Part shown: piece by piece, positions 20,887-32,660 of the stretch
How positions within the stretch are numbered: position 1 is the stretch's first letter
Layout: every line of letters begins with the position of its first letter
Origin: Galeruca laticollis
Lineage: Eukaryota > Arthropoda > Insecta > Coleoptera > Chrysomelidae
Length of the DNA stretch: 64,000 bases
Reading direction: 5' to 3'
Assembly (NCBI GenBank): GCA_963921935.1
Contig: OY998175.1
Coordinates: forward strand, 204,740,655 to 204,804,654
Program-made: the position numbers and the translations under genes
The notes under the pieces: generated by a model
What the model saw: only the letters and a program-made list of their open reading frames with translations
The model's database searches: none
Told to the model about the DNA's origin: nothing

Positions 20887-23634
20887 AAATAGAACATATA
20901 CAGAATCCTGATAAAGGATATAAAATTAAAATTTTGTCAATAAAAATAATTTTTAAAAAATTATTTTTATTAAAATAATAAAATACCTTGTATAACAATA
21001 TAACTAAGTACGACCAATGGTTATAATCAAAAAGATAGTAAATAAATATAAAAAGAAATCATAAACAAACATCAGAAAAACAGTTGTAAAAATTAATTCT
21101 TCAACTTAATAAAAACAACCTTAGACAGAACCTCACAAGTAAACGCAGATCAAGAAATAATATAACGCTGCATGAAATCTTAGACACCCAGAGCATCTGT
21201 TTATATTTTAAAAATAAATAGAAACTTCTAACAAATGTAACTAAAACTATAATGATTAAACAATAAAAAGACAATTAGAAGTAATAAAATATCTAGAATA
21301 AGATATTTAGTTAATGATTAATCATAAAAGTAGGTATGGGAAATATTATGATAGGTAGGAATCTGTAATATGGGCAAGGTCAAATTTATACCAAAATAAA
21401 ACAGTTGAGACAAATTATACCAACATAAATTATTTTGAATGTGAAAAACAATAATGAAATAAATGATTACCGACATAGTTTATGTATATAGGTGTAATAA
21501 TATCAAACATAATGAGAAATGAATTGTATATATGTATAATAAGTAAATATGTAGATTGTAGAAAACGTAGAATTAATGAAATTGCATTGACCAATCAAAA
21601 CAGCGCAAATAAACAGTGATATGGAAAAAGACAATAATAATAAGGTGTGAGTGAATAAGTCAATGACAATAAGTATATTAGGTATAAAAAACTATAGTTT
21701 GCAATAAGTTTAAGTCAGAAAAACAATAAAAACAACAATAAACAAAGTGACAGGTGAAATTTTCAATCGAACTTTCGAGAACAAAAACCACTTCCGGTGA
21801 CAGACTATAAAAAGGGTTGTGTTCGATGTAAAATGCGGGAAATTGGTAGTTGAGAGTCAGTGGTCAGATAGGTAACACTAATAAAGTTATCCTAGTTTTA
21901 TTTAATGTAACAAATTTATAATTAGTCAAAGGAAAAGTATAAAAATCAATATAAATCTAATCAATTGTAAAATAAATCAAGTGTAACAAACTTTTGTGAG
22001 ACTACAAGTAGCAGAGGAAGGAAATTATCACCCAGATAATGAAAAGCAAAGGCATTCAACATCAAAGGCGGGAAAATCTATTGGGAGCGTCTCCTCCGAT
22101 GTAGCATCATTTCAAGAAAAAGGAACAAAAGGTCGGTTGTGTGTTTATTAAATATATTTGGTACCAAATAAATGAAACTTTCAAATAAGAACGTATAAAT
22201 AATAATTTTAAAATAATAATTTCAAGTGATATAAAAATTTTAAGAGTTCATATACCTGGTTTAAAGTTCTGTTATCTTTACATGAATATAATATACCAGA
22301 GAAAAGTAATATTAAAACTTACCATTATAAAGTGTAGATAAATGTATAATTTCTTTCATGTCGAACTTCACCAAAAATATATATAAAAATTTCCACTAGT
22401 AACAGACCACAACTAATTCCAGTTTATATCAATACACAATTATTACCATACAGTAAAATAATATTTAAAAACGTAAATTTTGAATCGATAAAATATCAAA
22501 TATGTTTCCAAGTTCACGTCCCGAAGAAAACTAAAATTTAACATTTTAAAATCATTTCATAAATCCTCTTAGTTAAAAGGAAAGGAAACACTTTAAAAAG
22601 TTTTTTTTGTTTAACATAGAAGCAAAGTTAGAAAGAGCAGGTGTTTGCAAATTTCTAAGAATTTCAACGCTCACAAGATTTCGACCAAATTATGCAAATG
22701 AGCCAGAAAAAGTCGTGGTTAAAAAGAAAGGTACAATTTTTTTGGAATATAAAGAAAGTCATATTCAAAGTGGAAATTTAGATATATATAAAATAACTCA
22801 TTATTTATGTATAACGTAAGAATTGGTAGAACAAAAAGGTTAATCATTTATTTTATTAATAAATAGTTTCATCAGTCTAACTGTATAATAAGCTGTAACA
22901 AATAGTTTGTATATGAATCATTTTTTTATATGTGTTTTTCAAAAGTTTTATTTCACAAAATTTTTTATCAGTCACATAAATATATCACATTAATAAGCAA
23001 GGTTGATTTTATTATCATAATATGCCCAGAACCTTACTGATTTTAAGAGTCGTAAACGAATAAGAGCAGCCGAGGTAAGAAAACATAAGAATTAAATAAA
23101 CTACATGTTCATAAATAGCATAATAAATAAAAGGAAGCATTGAATAAAAAAATATGTAATTTGGCGAACCCAACAATAGTATAAAAAGTTTAAAATTTGC
23201 AATAAATATAATATCATTTCATATTCACATATCCATATATTCAAATCATACATTGATATATATTAATACTTAAAGTCCAATCATATTCAACTTGTATAAA
23301 GTATATTAATAAATATAGAGTACTTAAAGAAATCAAATCATTACACACATATTTAACTGTACCACAACGTAAAAGACATATATATAGAACGTAAAGGTAA
23401 AAGTTAAATCACATATAACTTGCTTACCCCAAAAGTGGGGCTTTATATAAAATAAAGTAGCAATCATATTTAACTGCAACCCCAAAGTGGGGCATTATAA
23501 AAATAAAATATAATCAATCCAATTTAACTTGCTTCCAAACGTGGGGCAATTAAATATAAAGCATCAATTCAATCCTATTTAACTTGCTTCCCAACGTGGG
23601 GCATTATTTAAAATAAAGTAGTAATCCTATTTAA
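20881..23634 (+). repeat. 5' LTR (2754 bp)
   Basis: Begins TGTTGTAAATAGAACATATA and ends at ...CCTATTTAA, the point where similarity to the 3' copy stops. The LTR ends are not the usual TG...CA at the right side. A CACTTCCGGTGACAG...CTATAAAAAGG segment near 21790 (TATAAAAAG at about 21808) looks like a core promoter. A 70-codon frame at 22607-22819 is kept in both LTRs but starts at TTG. The last ~200 bases carry tandem primer-binding-site-like repeats. Confidence 0.9.
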
Positions 23635-23660
23635 CTGTCTCCGCAACGTGGGGCAATTGG
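23420..23660 (+). repeat. ~53-bp tandem repeats carrying GTGGGGC primer-site-like motifs
   Basis: GTGGGGC recurs at 23435, 23487, 23541, 23596 and 23648 (spacing 52-55). In later units it is preceded by CTTGCTTCCCAACG-type sequence, and each unit starts TTTAACT. Four units lie inside the LTR, and the fifth begins exactly at the LTR end and is the likely primer-binding site. The 3' LTR carries the first four units again (31,900-32,095). Confidence 0.85.
23636..23654 (+). promoter_or_regulatory. Probable primer-binding site (tRNA-Lys type)
   Basis: Immediately after the LTR boundary. TGTCTCCGCAACGTGGGGC resembles TGGCGCCCAACGTGGGGC, the site complementary to the 3' end of tRNA-Lys used by several retroelements; the last 11 bases match. 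Minus-strand DNA synthesis would start here. Confidence 0.6.
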
Positions 23661-23791
23661 GCAATTAGGCAATTAAAATTAAGGCAATTATAAATTTACA
23701 ATTACAATTAGAAAATTAGAGCATTAAGGAATTAAGGAATTAGTTAGAGAAAATAATATTGAATAAATTTATAAAATAATATATAATTAAA

Positions 23792-25657
23792 ATGGAGAAG
23801 AAAATGACGTTAAGAGATGGCAAACAAGTTGGAATAGAAGATGGATTTGATCAGGAGACTGATGGAAGAGAACTTGGAATGGGTGATTTCCAAGTACATT
23901 ACTTGATACAAGGAAGAGAGAATCAAGAAAATGAGGAAGAGACTGATGGAAGTGAAAAAATGGAATCAATTGAAGAAATTGAAACAATCACAATGAGAGA
24001 AGAAAAGAATCAAGGAATGGTATCTGGAAAAAAGGATGAACAAAATATGATGATGGAAATTTTGCAAACTATGAAAAAAATGGAAACAAGTAATCAAAGT
24101 ATGAGAGAGGAAATAAAAACAAGCAATCAAAGTATGAGAGAGGAAATAAAAACAAGTAATCAAAGAATGGAAGAGAAAATGGAAATAAATAGTCAAAGAA
24201 TAGAGGAGAAAATAGAGAATATAAGAAAACAATTAGATGAATCTAAAAAATACACAGAAGAAAGAATCCAAGCAACAAAACAAGAAATTAGAGATGAAAT
24301 GATAGGAAGAATAATGGAATTAGAAGAAGTACAATCAACGAAAATACAAAATTTAAAGAAGAATGAAAATGATTTAAAAATTGAAATTGAAGAAAACACA
24401 AAGAAAATAAAAGGAAATAGTGAAAAAATCACCAAATTAGACAGAGAAATTATGAAGACAAATAAAAATATACAAAGCATAGAGGATGATATAACGAAGG
24501 AAATACAAATGAATTTTAAGATAGCAGAGGAAGAAAACAACAAGATAAAAAGGGAATTAACATTGGAGATGAAAAATATTCAAGGAAAAATGGAACAAAT
24601 AGAAAGAAAAGGAGGAAATATGGAATATATAGGGGGAATAAGAACTATTTATGGATCAGCCAATCAAAAATTCGATGGAAACATTAAGAAATTACATCCA
24701 AAAATATTCATAAGAATTTTAAAAAATAGAGTAAGAGGGATGAATAATATTGAGGACATAAAGGAGGTGATTAGAGACCATTTAGAAAATCATGCATTAA
24801 TATGGTTTGCTGCAAGGGAAAAGGACATAACAAAATTTAATGACTTAGAGACAGCATTTTTACAGTACTTTTGGGGCGAAAATGCACAATCAGCTGTGAG
24901 GAAACAATTGTATTTTGGCAAATTTTCTGAAAACAGAAGCCACAGCTTGAATAACTATGCAATTCATATGCATGCAATGACGCAATATTTAGAACCACCA
25001 ATCCCTGAAGAAGAAATTGTCATGTTCATAGCAAGACATTTTAAGGCAGAACTAGCGGAAACCATTGCGGTACAAAACATAAGAAAACTAGACCAATTAT
25101 CGATGTATCTACAAAGAGTAGAAAGAAATTTGACGAGACAAGATACTGCTCAACAAAATCGAAGAATAAATAATGACAATAACACAAATAACCCAAGAAA
25201 TACAAATACTAATAGCAACAATCAAAACAATAATTGGAACAATAACAGATTCAATTACAATCGAAATAATGATAATAATAGACCATATAATAATAACAAT
25301 AATTATAACAATAGAAATACAAATTATAGAAACAATAATTATAATAGTAATAACAGAAATAACAATTTTAATAATAATAGAAACAGAAATAGTAACGACT
25401 CATACAGACCAAACAACTATCATGACAGAAACAATAGACCATACAGAAGAAACTCAGAAGGAGATGGAGAAAGGAGAAATACAGACTACGAAACTAGAAG
25501 AGTTAATTATCAGAGAATTGATCCGAATAGAAGAAGTAGATCAGAAGAAAGAGGGGAAAGAATTATAAATGAAGATAATGCAAGAACAGAGACGACACCA
25601 ATACATAGACAAGACACAGGACGAACAACAGACATAAATGATAATCAAAATTTTTAA
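23792..25657 (+). CDS. LTR retrotransposon gag (coiled-coil N-terminus, Asn-rich C-terminus)
   Basis: A 621-residue intact frame with an ATG start. Residues ~1-70 are acidic. Residues ~75-290 are a long predicted coiled coil rich in Glu, Lys, Ile and Met, including a repeated SNQSMREEIKT unit. Residues ~295-450 form the capsid-like domain (IRDHLENHALIWFAAREKD, QLYFGKFSENRSHSLNNYAI, QLSMYLQRVERNL). Residues ~460-560 are Asn/Arg/Tyr-rich. No CCHC zinc knuckle is present, so RNA binding probably relies on the Asn/Arg tail. It ends two bases before the ATG of the next frame, which is in another phase. Gag would form the particle shell. Confidence 0.85.
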   Translation: MEKKMTLRDGKQVGIEDGFDQETDGRELGMGDFQVHYLIQGRENQENEEETDGSEKMESIEEIETITMREEKNQGMVSGKKDEQNMMMEILQTMKKMETSNQSMREEIKTSNQSMREEIKTSNQRMEEKMEINSQRIEEKIENIRKQLDESKKYTEERIQATKQEIRDEMIGRIMELEEVQSTKIQNLKKNENDLKIEIEENTKKIKGNSEKITKLDREIMKTNKNIQSIEDDITKEIQMNFKIAEEENNKIKRELTLEMKNIQGKMEQIERKGGNMEYIGGIRTIYGSANQKFDGNIKKLHPKIFIRILKNRVRGMNNIEDIKEVIRDHLENHALIWFAAREKDITKFNDLETAFLQYFWGENAQSAVRKQLYFGKFSENRSHSLNNYAIHMHAMTQYLEPPIPEEEIVMFIARHFKAELAETIAVQNIRKLDQLSMYLQRVERNLTRQDTAQQNRRINNDNNTNNPRNTNTNSNNQNNNWNNNRFNYNRNNDNNRPYNNNNNYNNRNTNYRNNNYNSNNRNNNFNNNRNRNSNDSYRPNNYHDRNNRPYRRNSEGDGERRNTDYETRRVNYQRIDPNRRSRSEERGERIINEDNARTETTPIHRQDTGRTTDINDNQNF

Positions 25658-25659
25658 AT

Positions 25660-26076
25660 ATGCACACATCAAATAAACAAAATCTATATATCTGTACTTA
25701 TGAAAATCCAAATGAATTCATAAATTTGAATGAAAATATAAATACAGATGGGAATAATGGTTTGATAATAATAAATGGATTAGTTAAAAATTTAGAAGCT
25801 AAAATAATTATTGATACTGGATCAGAAGCATCAATAATCAATCAAAAGTTTGTTGATAGATTAAATATTCAAATGAATAATATTATTAAAATTCCAAAAA
25901 TTAATTTAATTGGTGCTAATTGCAAGAAATTATGTGAAATCAATAGATCAATGAACATAAATGTGAATATTGGGGGAAAGGAGTTCAATTTACAAATATT
26001 AATAGCTCCAAATATTGAAACTGAAATAATAATAGGATGTGATGAATTAGAAAAACATAAAACAATAATAAATTAA
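25660..26076 (+). CDS. LTR retrotransposon protease (start of pol)
   Basis: Starts at ATG two bases after the gag stop. The catalytic IIDTGSEASIINQKFV (D-T-G) is followed by an ILLE-like tail (EIIIGCDELEKHKT). A TAA at 26074-26076 ends the frame, but the same phase is open again from 26077 to 26463, so this is probably a nonsense mutation inside a longer Pol rather than a real terminator. The gag-pol arrangement suggests termination-reinitiation or a spaced second start, not a classical overlap frameshift. Confidence 0.8.
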   Translation: MHTSNKQNLYICTYENPNEFINLNENINTDGNNGLIIINGLVKNLEAKIIIDTGSEASIINQKFVDRLNIQMNNIIKIPKINLIGANCKKLCEINRSMNINVNIGGKEFNLQILIAPNIETEIIIGCDELEKHKTIIN

Positions 26077-28805
26077 GAAGAAAGAAAATTAAGAATGGAT
26101 GGAACGTGGATTAACTTTGAAATAATAGTATTAAAGGAAGAAGTAAGAAGAGTTAGTAATATGTACAAGGAAAAAGGAGATAATGAATATGAATATGAAG
26201 AAGAAGAAGAAAATGAAATTATAATTGATTGTCCTGATGATAGGAAAGAAGAAATAATAAATTTAATGAATAAATATAATAATTTAATTTCAAAGGAGAA
26301 TAGAATTGCGAAAGATTATGTACATAAAATAGAAGTGAATGAAGATATTAAAAATTTCAAAGCAAAAACATATCCCATCCCTTATAAACATAAAGATCAA
26401 ATAAGAAAATGTATAAAAGAACTCTTAGAAAATAAAATAATAGAAGTAATTCTCAATACATAAATCCTATTGTTGTAGTAGTTAAGAAAAATGGAGAATT
26501 AAGACTTTGCTTAGACGCAAGAAATATCAATAAATTTTCAAAACCCCAATATGAAGCACCTATGTCAGTCGAATCAATTTTAGGACGGATAACAAAAACG
26601 TCAATATTTCCAAGATTAGATTTAAAACATAGTTTTTGGCTAATTCCATTGAAGGAGGAAAGTAGAGATTATACAGCTTTCTCCATAGACGGGGAAATTT
26701 ATAGATTTTGTGTTGTGCCATTTGGTGTACAAAGTGCATGTAGTTCATTAGTAAGGGCATTGAATAAAATATTAAATAAATATGAGTCATTTGTATTGCA
26801 TTATGTGGATGACATATTAATTTTTTCTAAAAATATACAAGAACAAAAATTGCATATTGAAATAATTTTAAAGGCATTGGATTCTGCAGGATTAAAATTA
26901 AACAAAGAAAAATGTGAATTTTATAAAAAAGAGATAATATATTTGGGATATAAAATCAATCAAAATATTATACAATTAGATCCACAAAGAATAAAAATAA
27001 TTCAAGAATATGCAAGACCGAAGAATTTAAAAAATTTACGAGGTTTCCTGGGAATGCTGAACTATTACAAACGAATGATTCCTGATTTAAGCAACAAAGA
27101 AATTCCATTAATAGAGTTATTGAGGAAAAATGTTAAATGGCAATGGAATGAAGAGAGGGAAAAGGCTTTCCAGGATATTAAAGAACAATTTGTGGAAAGT
27201 TTGAAAATTTATCACCCTATTTATGAAATTCCATTTATTCCGAGAACGGACGCATCAGTGAACAGATTAGCTGGAGTATTAGTCCAGGAACAAGAACAAG
27301 GAGAGGTGCCTATTTGTTTTGTATCTAGAACAACTAAAAAGAGTGAGAAAAACTACAGTGTAAGTGAGCTGGAACTTGCCAGTATTATTTTCGCAATAAA
27401 GAAATTGAGATTCTATTTGCTAGGAAACCATTTCACAATAGAAAGTGATAATCAAGCATTGACATCAATTTTAAATAATAAATACGGCAACAACAGAATA
27501 CATCGATGGGCATTGCTTATGCAAGAATACGATTTCACAATAAAGTATGTACCAGGAAAATTAAATGTAGTTACAGATGCCATCACAAGAATGGAAGATA
27601 AATCAAGAAATGATAACAGACAAATTAAAATAGGTGTGAACATAATAAAAGAAATAGAAGGTATATTTTCAATAAATAACATAATAGAGGATCAAAAGAA
27701 ATTAAATCAAAAAGAAAAGGAAAGAGCTCAAAAGGAGGATAACATCTATTATAAAATAGTCAATGAAGTAGAATTATATTTAATCACAGAGGAATTGGCT
27801 GAGAAAATTTTACAGGAAATACATAAGAAATATGGACATACAGGGAGTAGAAAAATGTGGCTAATTTTCAGAGAGAATTATATAGCAAAAGGAGATCTAG
27901 CTATTGCGAAAAATATAACACGAACATGTGAAATCTGTCAAATGGCGAAGGAGAAAAACATACAAAATCAAAACATACCAAAATTTATAAAAGTAACGAA
28001 ACCTTTGGAAATTATATCGATTGATTTTATGTCAAATTTAATTCCTAGCGAAATAAATGATAATGTACATATTTTAGTAGTTTTAGATAACTTTTCCAAA
28101 TACATAAAATTGTATCCAACTAAGAAAACAAACACTAAAATAGTTCAAAAATGTTTAACTAATTATTTCTTAGAAATAGGAATACCGGAAAATTGTATTA
28201 TGGATAATGCCACATATTTAAATCACCAAAGAATACAAAATTGGTTAAGAAAATCTAGAGTAAATCCAATTTATACCAGTGTAAGACATCCGTGTGCCAA
28301 TCCATCGGAACGATACATTAGAGAGGTGATAAAATACCTAAGGATTTTAACGAGCAGTCATCATGGACAATGGGAACAACAACTTCCACTGATAAAAGAA
28401 TATATGAACGGGATACCGAACACAGTCACAGAAGTTTCACCCATATATTTGATGAAACAAATATTACCAGATCGTGCATGGATACCTAAAATTATTGAAG
28501 ATTACGATAATCTGATCGAGAAGGTTAATATAAGATTAAGGAAAACAGGAGAAAAATTTGTACAGAGAAAATTGAAGAATATCAAGAAAGGAATTACATT
28601 CAAAAAAGGAGATTTAGTAATAGTAAAAGTATTAAAGGTATCAAATAGAAAGGAAAACAAATGTGCGAAACTACAATTACCATTCGAAGGTCCTTATGTA
28701 ATTGACAATGAAAATGGAGTGAATAGCTATGTTTTAAAAGATCCTATTAGTAATAGAACGAGAGGAGTATTTCATATCAGTAATTTATATAGATTTTGTA
28801 ATTAA
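26077..28805 (+). pseudogene. LTR retrotransposon pol: RT, RNase H, integrase, one frameshift
   Basis: The RT palm starts with KKNGELRLCLDARNINKF, then FPRLDLKHSFWLIPL, VVPFGVQSACSS and the catalytic YVDDILIFS. RNase H follows (PRTDASVNRLAGVL, SELELASIIFAIKKLRFYL, ESDNQALTS). The integrase has an H2C2 finger (HKKYGHTG...CEICQMAK) and a DDE core (ISIDFMSN, CIMDNATYL, NPSERYIREVIKYL), ending with a GPY-like module (LPFEGPYVI). The phase changes near 26440-26460, just before the RT. Everything downstream to 28805 is open, so the lesions are few and recent. Confidence 0.88.
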
Positions 28806-29361
28806 ATTATGACAAATACTAACAGACATTAACTGACAATATAATAGACATTATTAATACTAAAGAATTGATGATAACAGACTTAATAATTAAAATCAAA
28901 CTAAAGAGATGAAGGACACACACAAATTTCAAAGTATCCAAAATTTTAACTATCACAATGATCATAATCCCAAAAATTAGAAAGTCAAATGATAAATGAA
29001 ATTTCAAATTTATTATAGTGCATGTAGAAGAAGGGTTATTATAAGATTGTATAATAATTTAATTATGAGGATAGGAAGAAAGAATAAGATGGAAAAGTAT
29101 ATAAAATATATTAATTAAAAATGATGAATATTATTATTGAGACATGAAATGAAGAAGTGAATATGAAATAATATTGATGAAAGATGAGTGATATGAGAAG
29201 ATATAAAAGTAAGACAGATCATAATTAAGATATTGAAATAGGATTATAAATAACAAAGATAAAGAAGAAAAATACTATGATAAATAATTAAATGGATAAA
29301 ATTTGGTTTTCTCATTTCTTTTATATTCAAAATAAATCAAGAAAACAAATTTTGGGAATGT
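28806..29361 (+). other. LTR retrotransposon 3' untranslated region with polypurine tract
   Basis: About 550 A-rich bases without an ORF on the coding strand. Just before the 3' LTR, a run AAATTTTGGGAATG is the candidate polypurine primer for plus-strand synthesis, although it is less purine-rich than usual. Confidence 0.5.
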
Positions 29362-32111
29362 TGTTGTAAATAGAACATATACAGAATCCTGATAAAGGAT
29401 ATAAAATTAAAATTTTGTCAATAAAAATAATTTTTAAAAAATTATTTTTATCAAAATAATAAAATGCCTCGTATAACAATATAACTAAGTACGACCAATG
29501 GTTATAATCAAAAAGATAGTAAATAAATATAAAAAGAAATCATAAACAAACATCAGAAAAACAGTTGTAAAAATTAATTCTTCAACTTAATAAAAACAAC
29601 CTTAGACAGAACCTCACAAGTAAACGCAGATCAAGAAATAATATAACGCTGCATGGAATCTTAGACACCTAGAGCATCTGTTTATATTTTAAAAATAAAT
29701 AGAAACTTCTAACAAATGTAACTAAAACTATAATGATTAAACAATAAAAAGACAATTAGAAGTAATAAAATATATAGAATAAGATATTTAGTTAATGATT
29801 AATCATAAAAGTAGGTATGGGAAATATTATGATAGGTAGGAATCTGTAATATGGGCAAGGTCAAATTTATACCAAAATAAAACAGTTGAGACAAATTATA
29901 CCAACATAAATTATTTTGAATGTGAAAAACAATAATGAAATAAATGATTACCGACATAGTTTATGTATATAGGTGTAATAATATCAAACATAATGAGAAA
30001 TGAATTGTATATATGTATATTAAGTAAATATGTAGATTGTAGAAAACGTAGAATTAATGAAATTGCATTGACCAATCAAAACAGCGCAAATAAACAGTGA
30101 TATGGAAAAAGACAATAATAATAAGGTGTGAGTGAATAAGTCAATGACAATAAGTATATTAGGTATAGAAAACTATAGTTTGCAATAAGTTTAAGTCAGA
30201 AAAACAATAAAAACAACAATAAACAAAGTGACAGGTGAAATTTTCAATCGAACTTTCGAGAACAAAAGCCACTTCCGGTGACAGACGATAAAAAGGGTTG
30301 TGTTCGATGTAAAATGCGGGAAATTGGTAGTTGAGAGTCAGTGGTCAGATAGGTAACACTAATAAAGTTATCCTAGTTTTATTTAATGTAACAAATTTAT
30401 AATTAGTCAAAGGAAAAGTATAAAAATCAATATAAATCTAATCAATTGTAAAATAAATCGAGTGTAACAAACTTTTGTGAGACTACAAGTAGCAGAGGAA
30501 GAAAATTATCACCCAGATAATGAAAAGCAAAGGCATTCAACATCAAAGGCGGGAAAATCTATTGGGAGCGTCTCCTCCGATGTAGCATCATTTCAAGAAA
30601 AAGGAACAAAAGGTAGGTTGTGTGTTTATTAAATATATTTGGTACCAAATAAATGAAACTTTCAAATAAGAACGTATAAATAATAATTTTAAAATAATAA
30701 TTTCAAGTGATATAAAAATTTTAAGAGCTCATATACCTGGTTTAAAGTTCTGTTATCTTCACATGAATATAATATACCAGAGAAAAGTAATATTAAAACT
30801 TACCATTATAAAGTGTAGATAAATGTATAATTTCTTTCATGTCGAACTTCACCAAAAATATATATAAAAATTTCCACTAGTAACAGACCACAACTAATTC
30901 CAGTTTATATCAATACACAATTATTACCATACAGTATAATAATATTTAAAAACGTAAATTTTGAATCGATAAAATATCAAATATGTTTCCAAGTTCACGT
31001 CCCGAAGAAAACTAAAATTTAACATTTTAAAATCATTTCATAAATCCTCTTAGTTAAAAGAAAAGGAAACACTTCAAAAAGTTTTTTTTGTTTAACATAG
31101 AAGCAAAGTTAGAAAGAGCAGGTGTTTGCAAATTTCTAAGAATTTCAACGCTCACAAGATTTCGACCAAGTTATACAAATGAGCTAGAAAAAGTCGTGGT
31201 TAAAAAGAAAGGTACAATTTTTTTGGAATATAAAGAAAGTCATATTCAAAGTGGAAATTTAGATATATATAAAATAACTCATTATTTATGTATAACGTAA
31301 GAATTGGTAGAACAAAAAGGTTAATCATTTATTTTATTAATAAATAGTTTCATCAGTCTAACTGTATAATAAGCTGTAACAAATAGTTTGTATATGAATC
31401 ATTTTTTTATATGTGTTTTTCAAAAGTTTTATTTCACAAATTTTTTTATCGGTCACATAAATATATCACATTAATAAGCAAGGTTGATTTTATTATCATA
31501 ATATGCCCAGAACCTTACTGATCTTAAGAGTCGTAAACGAATAAGAGCAGCCGAGGTAAGAAAACATAAGAATTAAATAAACTACATGTTCATGAATAGC
31601 ATAATAAATAAAAGGAAGCATTGAATAAAAAAATATGTAATTTGGCGAACCCAACAATAGTATAAAAAGTTTAAAATTTGCAATAAATATAATATCATTT
31701 CATATTCACATATCCATATATTCAAATCATACATTGATATATATTAATACTTAAAGTCCAATCATATTCAACTTGTATAAAGTATATTAATAAATATAGA
31801 GTACTTAAAAAAATCAAATCATTACACACATATTTAACTGTACCACAACGTAAAAGACATATATATAGAACGTAAAGGTAAAAGTTAAATCACATATAAC
31901 TTGCTTACCCCAAAAGTGGGGCTTTATATAAAATAAAGTAGCAATCATATTTAACTGCAACCCCAAAGTGGGGCATTATAAAAATAAAATATAATCAATC
32001 CAATTTAACTTGCTCCCAAACGTGGGGCAATTAAAAATAAAGCATCAATTCAATCCTATTTAACTTGCTTCCCAACGTGGGGCATTATTTAAAATAAAGT
32101 AGTAATCCTTA

Positions 32112-32116
<5 letters not shown>
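29362..32116 (+). repeat. 3' LTR (2755 bp)
   Basis: Direct copy of 20881-23634 with about 28 visible substitutions, followed at once by TA repeats. Contains the same promoter-like TATA segment, the 70-codon TTG-start frame (31088-31300, three amino-acid changes) and four copies of the GTGGGGC repeat. Confidence 0.92.

Positions 32117-32168
<52 letters not shown>
32117..32168. repeat. (TA)n microsatellite (right flank of LTR retrotransposon)
   Basis: TA run continuing the tract interrupted at 20880 by the retrotransposon. Confidence 0.95.
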
Positions 32169-32172
<4 letters not shown>

Positions 32173-32512
32173 CGGAAAGGTTTCCGCGGTTAGAATTATG
32201 AACAAGTGTTATATGCACCTCCGTGTCTATGTTGGTTGTTGTCTCGAATATTCGAGATCTTCTAATATTACTGACACAAATGTTGTGTTTGACTATCCTG
32301 CTGAATTCTGCTATATTTTCTAATGTTTCATTCAACACCTTTGCTCTCATGTTTCACATCTTTTCTTGGTTGTACCGTACCTATGACGGCTAATGAGCTA
32401 GAAACATGCGTGTCTGCGGTTCCCACTCTTTTCAGTAGCCCCTTCTTCTATTTGCGTGCAATACCCACTAATCTATTCGTTGCTTATATATATATATATA
32501 TATATATATATA
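32169..32512. repeat. Diverged copy of the 350-bp satellite plus (TA)n
   Basis: Contains the satellite landmarks in order and in altered form: CTCCGTGTCTATGTTGGTTG, ATGTTTCATTCAACACCTTT, TGAGCTAGAAACATGCGTGT and TTTGCGTGCAATACCCA. It ends in a TA tract at 32486-32512. The combination of satellite unit and TA tract matches the left flank of the LTR element. Confidence 0.85.
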
Positions 32513-32660
32513 ACCAAAAAAGGACTGGCCACACTTTATCTAGTTGGCTTAAACAATAGTCGAAAAATTGGAGAAAATATTTTGAAGATAGTGTAAAAAA
32601 GATGAATTACTAAATGAACAATAGAACGAATTAAAAGATCAAACTACAAAAATAATTGAA

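Larger units (their letters stand above)
20881..32116 (+). mobile_element. Gypsy-type LTR retrotransposon, nearly complete, 2.75-kb LTRs
   Basis: Two directly repeated LTRs (20881-23634 and 29362-32116) bracket a primer-binding site, gag, protease, RT/RNase H and integrase, all on the plus strand. By eye I counted about 28 substitutions and one indel between the LTRs, roughly 1%, so the insertion is recent. The gene order PR-RT-RNase H-IN identifies Ty3/Gypsy rather than Copia. No envelope gene is present. The internal region is strongly A-rich on the plus strand. Pol carries one nonsense codon and one frameshift, so this copy is probably non-autonomous. Confidence 0.92.

Noticed and set aside
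20807..20998. 63-codon minus-strand ORF with an IYIYIY run
   Set aside because: It is the translation of the (TA)n tract and LTR start; no coding signal.
23160..23175. TTGGCGAACCCAACA as a primer-binding site with the LTR ending there
   Set aside because: The same sequence and about 460 further bases are present in the 3' copy, so the repeat extends past it; the true LTR end is near 23634.
23420..23660. CRISPR-like array (regular ~53-bp spacing)
   Set aside because: Units are near-identical along their whole length, not repeats with unique spacers, and the setting is an insect LTR.
25173..25568. 131-codon ORF overlapping gag, very Ile/Thr-rich
   Set aside because: Out-of-frame reading of the AAT/AAC-rich end of gag.
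32060..32350. 96-codon minus-strand ORF with an IYIYIY run
   Set aside because: Crosses the LTR end, the TA tract and the satellite; an artefact of simple repeats.
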